A DNA stretch of 64,000 nucleotides, taken from Haematococcus lacustris (taxonomy: Eukaryota; Chlorophyta; Chlorophyceae; Chlamydomonadales; Haematococcaceae). Below the pieces are notes generated by a model, which was given only the letters and a program-made list of their open reading frames with translations, was not told the DNA's origin and did no database searches. Where the stretch lies: the NCBI GenBank assembly GCA_030144725.1, contig JASKMD010000029.1, forward strand, positions 11,850,990-11,914,989. Reading direction: 5' to 3'. Below, piece by piece: positions 21,798-31,013 of this stretch. Both the position numbers and the translations under genes were made by a program. Positions within the stretch are counted from its first letter, which is position 1. Each line of letters opens with the position of its first letter.

Positions 21798-23003
21798 ATG
21801 CCCCCAAAGAGGAAAAGCAAGCGCCCCGTCTCCCCCGCACAGAGTGCAGCCGGTAAGCCACAAAGCTTGGCAAAAGGCTCGCAAGACTTCCCGTGACAGG
21901 CTTCCCCGTGTCCGCAGGTGCCACTGATAGTGGGCAGCAAAGTCAGAAGCAGGGGTAGGCTGTGAAAAAAGTCATTGCAGAGAGGCGCCAGGTTATTAAG
22001 GCAGCAGTTCGGAGCCTTGTGGAGGCAGCTTGGCCTGATCTCAGCCCAGCACAAGTAGACGCTGTTGTGGCAGAGGTCAACAAACGCATGACCATGGTCA
22101 GCAAGCAGTGCTGCCTTGCAGCAGTCCTGTGTCTCGCTGTGCTGCTGCAGTCCTTCCTAGGCCAGCCCACTCCAGGGTTCCCAGCAGCAGGTCCAGCCCC
22201 AGGCCCCCCTTCCCCACCTGACCCAGCCTTCCCTCCCTATGCCCACCCCCGCCTTGCCACACGCAGCTCACCCCGCATAGCAGCCGCCCCAGCCCAGTTG
22301 CCTCCCTAGTGCAGCTGAACATCTGGGACCCACAGCTGCTAGTACAGAACAGGGATGCCATGGAGCTGCTCACCAAGCCCAGTGTGCAGAAGCACCTGAT
22401 GCGTGGCCCCCACCACCGTGGCATCAGGCGGCTGCCCGGTGAGGTGGCTGTGTTTGAGCAGCCCAGCAGCGCCTGGCCAGTTGCCATGCTCAAGGAGCTC
22501 GACGAGGTGCACTTGGTAGGGGACGGCAACCCAGTGCGCCCAGGTGCCATCAGGTGCCGCCCAACCCTCCCCCAGCCCAGGCCCCCCCTCCCCCCCCCCC
22601 TGCCCAACCCCCCCCCGCCCAGGCCCCACCACCTCCCCCAGCCCAGGCCCCCCCTCCCCCAGCCCAGGCCCCTCCTGCCCAGGCCCCACCACCTCCCCCA
22701 GCCCAGGCCCAACCCCTCCCTGCAGCACCTGGCCCAGTGCAACGACCCCAGGCCCCCCCAGGGTGCAGGTGGCTGGACCGGGACACCAACGGGTGCCTGA
22801 ACTTGCAGCGCATTGGGGAGAGCATGCAGCGCCCCCTGAAGCTGTGCAGCTGGCAAGACCTAGAGGCTCTGCCCCCCGTTGGCGAGGAGTACCAACAGAG
22901 CTACAAGCGGGTCAATGACCGGTTGCCCAAGCTCAGGCAGCGGCTGCACCGGGCTGCAGAGTACCAGCGGGGCATTAATGGCCGGACCCGCGACAATGCA
23001 TAG
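21798..23003 (+). pseudogene. Divergent Fanzor/TnpB-like element copy (copy 4)
   Basis: A start MPPKRKSKRPVSPAQSAAG resembles a nuclear-localisation-rich N-terminus and is followed by a GT donor. Downstream are KKVIAERRQVIKAAVRSLVE and VDAVVAEVNKRM (21965-22100), NIWDPQLLVQNRDAMELL (22315 onward) and PHHRGIRRLPGEVAVFEQP. A Pro-rich repeat linker (22560-22735) leads to RWLDRDTNGCLNLQRIGESM and a basic tail ending at 23003. The last block is collinear with the RuvC-III end of copies 1 and 5 but has DRDTNGCLN where they have DRDCSAALN or DRNCNAALN. Several frame changes and stops lie between the parts. Only the C-terminal match is strong; membership of the N-terminal part is inferred. Confidence 0.5.
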
Positions 23004-23040
23004 GGCCTGGTAGTTTGCACAGGCTGTTAGCCTTACAGAG

Positions 23041-23345
23041 CTGTTAGTTTTGATGAGGTGCCCAGTGGGCATGGGGTCTGCCCATGGAACGTGCCATCGA
23101 TGTGGGGTTTGCAGTCATCAAGGGTGCGACCGAGGATGCTACAACTTGATTGTAGTAGCTGAGTGAGATTACCCACAGGCAAACATGTTGTTCCTTGTTG
23201 AATGAGTTTTGTTTGCTTGTAAGTATCTGGAAGAAATAAATGTTGGCTCCCAAGAGCCTCTTTGCCAATGCTATCAGCATGTGTTGCATTTTCTTTATGA
23301 AGGCAAGGCAGGTGTTAAGGCATAGCGCTGCTACCTTGTAAGTGT
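23041..23345. repeat. Dispersed repeat, longest copy
   Basis: The first 178 bp match 14952-15112. Positions 23239-23279 match 8528-8570. It directly follows the end of Fanzor-like copy 4, so the two could be parts of one element. Confidence 0.6.
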
Positions 23346-23519
23346 CACAACAGGATGTGGTGGCCAGCTGACATGGCATGGCATGGTCGTGCATATCAGG
23401 TGGTGCCCGTTCTTGGTCTGCAAGGGATGCTGGTAATCTTCCTTGGTCCGCCGGTTGCTAGGCTGCTTTGCCTTGTGACGAGCATGGGTTGTGTAAACAA
23501 GTGCTATGGCCCCGCAGCT

Positions 23520-23931
23520 TCAATAGCTCGTGAACATGTCCTCAAAAACCAAGTAATGAGTCCGCATGCCCAGTTTTTGATAGGTTGCCTGAGCGGGCAG
23601 GTTCTTCGAGTCGGCATACAAACGTAGCCCGACGGCCTTGCATACCTCAGCCTCCTGGCGCACGTACTCGTACAGCTTCCTGCAGGCACAAGGTGGCAGG
23701 CAGTCGCGCTGATGTCAAGCGACAATGCGAGGTGCGCCAACCAGGGCCATAGCCAGGCACTGCCGTCCACGCTGACCACTCACTCCGTGTCAGTCGGCTG
23801 CTGTCGTGGTGTGGAAGCACAGGTCGCAGGAGTGCAGCAGCGACAGATGAAAGTGGCATGGCTGAGGTGGGTCTCACCGGAAGTAGCCTCGCTTGCGTGC
23901 ATCAGGGGCAACATAGACACTCTGGATCCAC
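23520..23931 (-). CDS. GNAT-family N-acetyltransferase, last two exons
   Basis: Minus-strand exons 23931-23878 and 23679-23520 join in phase across a GT-AG intron. They read WIQSVYVAPDARKRGYFRKL, then a helix with VCKAVGLRLYADSKN, and QATYQKLGMRTHYLVFEDMF to the stop. This is the acetyl-CoA-binding motif A (V.P..R.RG) and motif B (LY.D..N..A...Y.KLGM) of GNAT acetyltransferases. The expected upstream exons with the N-terminal strands were not found between 23932 and 24540, so the gene is either longer with weakly conserved exons or a fragment. The substrate cannot be told from the sequence. Confidence 0.7.
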
Positions 23932-24540
23932 CTGCAGACCCATGGCGCATGCAGTACAAGCACGTGACAAGCGTGCCAAGCACGACTATGCCGATGATGA
24001 TGGTGATGGATGCTGCTGAAGCCAGCATAGCACAAAATGCCCCTGCTCAACGGTGATGCATGCTGGGCCAGTAATGAGAGATGTTGGAGGGGATGCCACC
24101 TGGCCATCACGTGCTGGTGTGGAACGTGAGCTTGATGCTTACATGTCTGGCAGCGATGGGCTGATGCACTTGGCCATACTGGCGGGGCAGTCAAACTGGA
24201 TGCTTTTTTGTGCGTGGGGTTCAAGCTATCATCAAGACATAGGCTGGCTGCATATCTGGCTGACACCACAGCCCTAAGTGGTGCCAGAGCGAATGCACAG
24301 GAGGCATGTCTATGTGGCATGGTTGGCTGGGCACTCCAGCCTGCATGAACGCGCAGACTTTCCATAGTTGGTGCCCCCTGAAGGGGCTGGTGCTACGCTG
24401 GCGGCATGGCCCAGCCAGGAGCCAGTACGGCTCTAGGCGAGTGTGGGGCCTCGTGTGCACCGGCCATGTGCCCGCCTGCCAGACCACACAGCCCCAGCTG
24501 CAACCCAGCCCAGCATGCCAACAAACAGCCTGGCACATGT

Positions 24541-25308
24541 TCTCGCAAGAGCAGCGGATGCGTACGCTTAGCCAAGCAGCTGGTGGTCTTCTTTGGTGCA
24601 GCTACCATTGGCACCCGGGGAGGGTGGGGTGCTAATGCGGTGTTGCGGGCCTGCTGCAAGGTGGTGTGCAGGCCCAGGGGCACAGACCAGTGTCAGGCCA
24701 GGGTTGTGCTTGCGGATGAGCACCCCACCAGCCGGGTCAGCTCAGCAGTAAATGGCCAGCAGCCCTGTGAGGAGGAGCAGGACCATGGCCCACCAGGCCT
24801 GCAGGCTAGCATCCCCCAGAAGGGCAGGTGCACCACCGCCTGCTGCGCCCAGCCTGGAGCCAGCAGCGTGACCAGCCAGTGCAGGGCATGATGTGGAGCC
24901 CGGTAGTGGCCCCACGCAAGCCCCCACAGGCCCCATGCAGCAGCCAGGCAGCCACACAGCCAGCAGCCTCAGAGCCAGGGCCCAGCACTCCCCCGCCAGC
25001 CAAGCGTAGCAAGCACACCAAGGCTGAGCAGGCAGCTGAGCCCAGCCAGCCCACCAAGGGCAATGGCAAGGCTGCTGAAGCCAAACCAGCACCACAGCCA
25101 GGCAGGTAGGTGGGTAGACAGGAACTGCAATGCGGCATTGAACATGCAGCACATTGGGGAGAGCAGGTGGCGCCCACTGGAACTGTGCTGGTTGCCAGAG
25201 CAGGCAGCTCTGCCAGCCAAGGGCAAGGAGTACCCTGGCCTGGGCTACAAGTGGGTGCGAGACAAGCCACCCAAGTCCCAGCAGCAGCAGCCTGCTGTGG
25301 CACAGTAG
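24541..25308 (+). pseudogene. Fanzor/TnpB-like nuclease, best preserved C-terminal two-thirds (copy 5)
   Basis: In order: AKQLVVFFGAATIGTRGGWG, AVLRACCKVVCRPRGTDQCQ, VVLADEHPTSRVSSAVN, then a frame shift near 24790, RLLRPAWSQQRDQPVQGMMW, the Pro-rich linker, a stop at about 25107, and in the next frame WVDRNCNAALNMQHIGESRW to a stop at 25308. V-DE-xTSxxSS corresponds to the conserved (V)DEFRTS block before the zinc-binding part of Fanzor proteins, and DRNCNAALN is RuvC-III with the catalytic Asp retained. At least two frame disruptions make it inactive. The region left of 24541 shows no clear N-terminal half. Confidence 0.7.
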
Positions 25309-25541
25309 TGTGTGTCTCCCATTGAGCTGTCATCAGCTTACAATCAGTGCATGCAGGTCATGCCAACTCTACACAATAGCCCTCACAGTCAGGCAATGGT
25401 GTAGGTGGTAGGTACTCATGCACCATGCCCATGTGCATTGGGTATACTCCACACAGTCCCTGAACACCATATGAGTTGTCCCGCTAGTGGTCCCTTGTGG
25501 TCCCTAGTGGTCCGGCTCGAATGGAGGCCCTAGTGAGGGAC
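25309..25541 (+). ncRNA. Conserved 3' non-coding end of Fanzor-like copy 5
   Basis: Matches 5605-5848 over nearly its whole length, including GTCATCAGCTTACAATC, TACTCCACACAG and the terminal GGAGGCCCTAGTGAGGGAC. CTAGTGGTCC-type short repeats precede the end. A guide RNA from this stretch is an inference by analogy to TnpB/Fanzor loci. Confidence 0.45.
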
Positions 25542-26424
25542 GAGGGTGCTGGTCAGGCAGGATTTTCTTTATGAATGCAAGGGCAGGTGTTGGGGTACAC
25601 GGGTAGCTGACACCCATCTGGCACCATCGGCCTTCTGTCAGCTTCTGATTACCCAAGGTTGGGCTATGAGAGACGTACACATGGCCTGGGAGGGTGTGGT
25701 TCAAGTGTGGAAGCCAGCACCAGTAAGCATGGCACATGAGATCAGTATTAAGCATGCCTGGCTCACGAGTCACGTTCATCATATGTGTTGCTGTAGTGCT
25801 TGCCGGCTGAGGACCCTACACACCCAATGAGAGAACTGATGAAAGTGCTACATATCTATGGATGCCATGCAAGGGCGATTGAGGTGACAGCTCACAGACC
25901 AAACCCAGCACCCTTGCCCTGACCAAGCCCACCTAGGCCATGGAGGTCAAGCAGCCTGCCTAACCCATGCAGGCTCATTATGGCCAAGGGAAAGGCAATG
26001 GCTAAGAGCAAGGCTGTGGAGTTGGACCCCTGCTGCAGTTAGGTGGAGGGCTGGAGCAGGGCAGCAGCGCAGTGGTGAGACCGCTGCACCCTCGTGAGGT
26101 GCCCGCACTGCCTGTCAATGGCAAAGCAAATGCCCAGGCCTTGGCTAAGAAGCCTGTATGTAAGCTGTAGTGCTGACTCATTCCACTCACCAGATGTCAG
26201 CTGCACGCCAATCGCTCCATTCAAAGGTGATCATTAGCTGGGCCACAACCATCCCATCCTCTGCAATGAAAAATGCAGTATTTTGTTTTTCTCTCGGGGG
26301 TTGGGGCCTGGGAAGGCTGTCACTAGCTTATCGCATGTGCGTACCCTCTAGGATGTAGTAAGAAGCGCTGGTTTTGCCTTCCAGCACCTTCTGTACCCCC
26401 GCTGTGATAATGTCATGCTCCAAA
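25542..26424. other. Intergenic stretch, nothing recognised
   Basis: No gene or RNA is supported. A short piece near 25560-25590 (TTTTCTTTATGAATGCAAGG) resembles 23290-23312 in the dispersed repeat. Confidence 0.35.
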
Positions 26425-26979
26425 TCAATGTTTTCTGTTTCCTAGCAGAGTGCACAAACACTGCATCAGCTGAGCCAAGGAGTGCTTCAAAAGCTGCAAA
26501 GTTGCGAAATCGCCCACTTTCGCCATAGCCTGCATGTGACATCGAAGCAGTGGTGCTGTAGGAACGCACGGCGATGCACCAATGCAGAGCATCCCGCTCA
26601 CTATGTTGTAGGCCACAAGGACGGACAAGTCCCGCGGCTCCCCGCGCCGCAACAGTACGCTAGGCGCAGTTCCGTTTGAGAGGGCCATGGCTGTGTAGAG
26701 ACCTATCACTGCAAAGCCGACATGCCGCCATCGCAACTGTCGTTTCGCATGGCTTTTCACTCTAAAATCCATGTCCTCAACTAGCAGCTCGCGCATTGTC
26801 TTTCGTAGCCTGGCTCTAGAACAATGTGTTCTTAATAAGGCGCGTCCGGGAAAATCTGGTCTCTGCCTAACAATTAGTAAAATTGTCACACGCGGCAGAA
26901 AGTCCTTGCTGGTGTTTTGTATTCCCCGCTCCCTCACCACACGGGTCCAACGCTGGTACATACTGTTGCTGTCGTACAT
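26425..26979 (-). CDS. Unidentified minus-strand open frame, possibly membrane protein
   Basis: A 184-codon frame with less biased composition than the usual shadows. It is basic in the first half ([32 protein letters not shown]) and has two hydrophobic stretches, [18 protein letters not shown] and [19 protein letters not shown] recognise no family. Its first ATG overlaps the ornithine aminotransferase ATG in the palindrome CATATG, so both starts cannot have their own non-overlapping leader; a start further in, such as the Met of [11 protein letters not shown], is more plausible. Splicing is possible in the 3' part, because a neighbouring frame (26348-26569) is also open. It may be a non-coding shadow of a promoter region. 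Confidence 0.3.
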   Translation of the reverse strand: MYDSNSMYQRWTRVVRERGIQNTSKDFLPRVTILLIVRQRPDFPGRALLRTHCSRARLRKTMRELLVEDMDFRVKSHAKRQLRWRHVGFAVIGLYTAMALSNGTAPSVLLRRGEPRDLSVLVAYNIVSGMLCIGASPCVPTAPLLRCHMQAMAKVGDFATLQLLKHSLAQLMQCLCTLLGNRKH

Positions 26980-29900
26980 ATGATTTCGTTAGGGAGGGCG
27001 GGGTCGTTGCTGGTTTCGGCGCTACAGCGCGGTCATGCTGCAGCTACCCTTGCAGTTGAGGGGCGATGTTTCAGCTCGTTGCCGCTCAAAGATGACGACC
27101 CTGCACACGGGACGTTGCAAAGCAAATTTATAGAGCGGGAAGACCGCTATGGCGCGCACAACTATGCGCCCTTACCGGTGGTGCTGGCGGGAGGCAAAGG
27201 CGTGCACGTGTGGGACGTGGAGGGCAAGCGATACTTCGACTTTTTGTCAGCTTACTCAGCAGTCAACCAAGGCCACTCACATCCAAAGGCAGGCACCAGC
27301 TGTTGCAGTGGCAGTGGCATCAGTCCACCTTTAAACAAACCAGACAATGATGATACATGCAAGTGCCCATGCACAGATCGTTGATGCCTTGATCAAGCAA
27401 GTCCAAACCATGGCACTGACGTCCCGAGCTTTCTACAATGGTGTGCTGCTATGCACATAGTCTATGCCTGTTTCTGCAGCTCACCGCAGCCAGGGGCAAA
27501 TGGTCATTTCCGAGCTCACGCCTGCATGCAGCACTGCTGCAGATGCTCTGGGTGAGTACGAGGAGTACATCACTCGTATGTTTGGGTACGACAAGGTGCT
27601 GCCCATGAACACCGGGGTGGAGGGTGGCGAGACGGCAATCAAGCTGGCACGGTGTGTGGCGCAGCTAATCAGCCCCTGACCTTGGGGCTTAGTGCCAGTC
27701 ACCCCTGCCCTCCCACCTTTGTGTATGGATGAGATCATAGCATGTGAGCTGGGTAGACGTCATAGCAGTGGCAGCTGTAATGTGCAGCAGCCAGAGCCGA
27801 CCATCAACAGTTTGGTAGCTGCTTGTCAATGCCATCATGCATGCATAGGGGCAGATGGGTCTTGTGGTAAGGTAAGGCATGTCTGGCTGCAGGCGGTGGG
27901 GTTACGATGTGAAGGGTGTGCCATCTGGGCAGGCCAAGGTGCTCTTTGCAAAGGGCAACTTCTGGGGCCGCACCCTGGCCGCAATCTCCTCTTCCACGGA
28001 CCCCTCCAGCTACAGCGGCTTCGGTGAGACTGCTGCACAGGGCTGCCAGCTTCAGGCCAGGCTTACCCACCAGCCATGACCTTCAAGCACCAGCTGGGCG
28101 AAGCTGATGGCCCTGCCCTGGCCCTGTAGAGGGCAGATTGCGTGAAACTGAAGTGAAGCAAAGACTGCAACTGGTGCATCCTTATATTGCACACACCATG
28201 GTGGTGGCAGCTCCTGATGATGCAAGGGGTTTGAGCAGCCCATGCTGGATGGTTGTCAAATGGACAGCTGCAGCGGTAGTGGGAGTGTGCAGCCCCTGGC
28301 CCTCTGGTGCCTGTGGTGCACTGTCTGCATGCCTGCATTGAGGCCTCTTGTGGCTACCGCTGCCCTCAGGCCCCTTCATGCCTGGCTTTGAGACCATCCC
28401 TTACAACGACCTGGCGGCTCTGGAGGCAGCCCTGCAGAAGGACCCCAATATCGTGGCCTTCATGGTCGAGCCCATCCAGGCAGGTCCGGACCTGCCACTG
28501 GCCCTGACCCGGGGCCGCAGTCAAAGCCTGGGCCCAAGCCTGGCGTTTCATCTGGCTACAGTCATGACCTCTGGTCATGCCTACCATCGATGTATTACAC
28601 TCTTTATGCTATCATTAGTATCATGTTTTGTAGACCACTCACATCACCCAGCCAAAGCGCCTCAACCTCTGACATTGGCTTCTTACTGTGCTGTGATTGT
28701 GATCCACAACCTCATGACTGCCCCATAATAGCGTCCTGACGATCTGATAATCTCAACATTACAACTTCATAACACCCTTCAACTTGCCCGTTATGATGAG
28801 GGATAGCAGGCGTCTAGCTAGTTCACCTAGCTAGCTGCTGTGGCCAGGCCAGCTAGCTAAGCACTAAGGGAGGCAGCTAGTGCCTTCAGCCAGCCCGCCT
28901 CACTGCAGCTCAGCGCCTCACCTGCCTGCGTACTCAACCCACCCACCCACCCACCTACCCGCCTGCCTGTGTATGCCCTTGGCCCAGCCTGTCCCTGTGC
29001 CCATGCAGCTCCAACCCATGACTGCCTCAGCTGCTACTGCGCCCTTCACTGCCGCCCTGTTGTGCTGTGCTCCAGGGTGAAGCCGGGGTGGTGGTGCCCC
29101 AGGATGGTTACATGCGCTCCGCCCAGCAGCTGCTGCACAAGCACAACGCGCTGCTGATTGCGGATGAGGTGCAGACCGGGTTGTGCCGCACAGGGCGTAT
29201 GCTGGCCTGTGACTGGGACGGCATCAAGCCAGACATCCTGGTGCTCGGCAAGGCCCTCAGTGGTGGAGTGTGAGTTGGGGCTCACATGGATGCAATGCGC
29301 ATCATTTAGAATGCACATTCTGATCTGAGTGACCAAGAGTGAGAGTTGTAGGATAGCATGATGCACCTGCTGTCGGAGCAAGGTCATGCCGCCCCCACCT
29401 GCATCTCACAGCTGCTTTGCCAGTTGGGCCTACTAGCTGGGCCCTGTTGACCCCCTTCTTGCTGCCCCCTTTGCTGCCTCCCTCTTATCACACGCCCCGG
29501 TGGCCCACTGCTGATCCAGGTACCCTGTGTCAGCAGTGCTGGCCAGGGATGAGATCATGTTGACCATTGGGAGGGGTCAGCACGGCAGCACATACGGCGG
29601 CAACCCAGTGGCGGCTCGTGTAGCCCAGGCCGCCCTGCAGGTGATCAGGCACACCCAGCTCCGCCCTCAACAGTCATCCACGGCTGTTCACAGCTATTCA
29701 CAGCTATTCACAGTCATTAAACAGTGCTACTGCCTGTCGTGCCTTCCAAGCCCCTATGGCTGTTGCAGTGGAGCTACCACCCTTGATGCCATTGTAGCCA
29801 GTGCTGTTGACGCTGCTGCTGATGTTACTGCTGCTGCTGCTGCTGCTCCCTCCTTGCTGCCAGGTGCTGGTGGATGAAAAGCTGGCAGAGAATTCTGAGC

Positions 29901-30458
29901 GTCTGGGGGTTGTCTTGCGCAAGGAGCTGAATGAGATCGCAGCCCAGAGCAATGGCATGGTGACCACAGTGCGCGGCAAGGGCCTGTTCAATGCCATGGT
30001 CATTCAGGCAAGTGTCGGGTTCTGCTTCGTCTGGTGGGGCAACCACAACTGGGATGGGCGGCCTATATACTGGGGTGTGACAGGAACATGGCCCTCAGAT
30101 ATAGTTGCCACAGGCTGAGGCTTTCAACCCATTGCCTAACTTGCACCTGGCATGCTGCAGCTAGCACATGATGCCAAGCTCGGCCCTGGTGTGCTGTAGC
30201 CAGGGGTGTGCTGGGTTTTGTAAAGGAATGTAATGTAAGTGACAGTGTAATGGGACGGCAAGAGATGCAGTGAGTGATTATGTGCAGGAGCGCAACGGCA
30301 AGGGCGCCTGGGACGTGTGCCTGCGGATGATGGAGCTGGGCATGCTGGCCAAGCCAACTCAACGTAACACCATCCGCTTTGCCCCGCCGCTCACCATCAC
30401 AGAGCCACAGCTCATGGAGTGTGTGGGAATCATAAAGAAGGCGCTGGCGACAGTCTAG
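26980..30458 (+). CDS. OAT: Ornithine aminotransferase, mitochondrial
   Basis: This PLP enzyme converts ornithine and 2-oxoglutarate to glutamate semialdehyde and glutamate. Nine exons join in phase to about 450 residues: 26980-27288, 27377-27440, 27543-27651, 27893-28023, 28370-28479, 29076-29269, 29520-29640, 29864-30007, 30288-30458. The N-terminus [20 protein letters not shown] with RCFSS looks like a mitochondrial presequence. Family landmarks are [66 protein letters not shown], the PLP-lysine segment [23 protein letters not shown] and [12 protein letters not shown]. Introns 1, 5 and 8 start with GC instead of GT. Other class-III aminotransferases are possible in principle, but the match in segment order is specific for OAT. 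Confidence 0.95.
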
Positions 30459-31013
30459 TGTGCTATAGTACTCGCTGTATTGTGACGCTTAAAAGGATGT
30501 GTTCGTGTTTGCGTGCAATGATGGGCGTTGTCGCTAGGATAGTCGGCAATGATCTCAATGTTCCTACCTTTTCATGCCTAGCACCGACATGTTGTTGTTG
30601 GCACCAGATCAAATGTTGTGCGCCCTGGTGCGACCCGCAATTTTGCTTATATGTTGCGTCTCCGATAACCGGCCACAGCAGACGGTCAGATGTGTCGGAC
30701 GAGCGGTGGTGCTGAGTGCGGTGGCCTGTTACTTATCCACCAGCAAGCTCGTGAATCGGCGCCGGCACATCTTGCGAATGTGCGGCCGCGGGCACTGCCG
30801 GCCGAGCGCGGTCACTCAACGCCACGCTGTGAACAGCGGTAGCAATGAGTGGCTTTATGCTAGGGCAGGGTTCATGTCTGACACGCATCACTGACAGCAA
30901 ACAGAAATGGTGCCTTGGGACATGTCACCATGGGCAGGCCATATAAGTCATTAGGCATGTGATGAGCTACATTTACGCAACACTAGCTGTGCTGCGTAGA
31001 CTGCTTGCACAGA
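30459..31013. other. OAT 3' flank and spacer to the next gene
   Basis: No gene is supported. This should hold the OAT 3' UTR and the promoter of the next plus-strand gene. No TGTAA signal and no clear promoter motif were seen. Confidence 0.4.

Noticed and set aside
31005..31013. TTG start nine bases upstream for the Pol I subunit gene
   Set aside because: An ATG follows in frame at 31014 and eukaryotic TTG initiation is unlikely.
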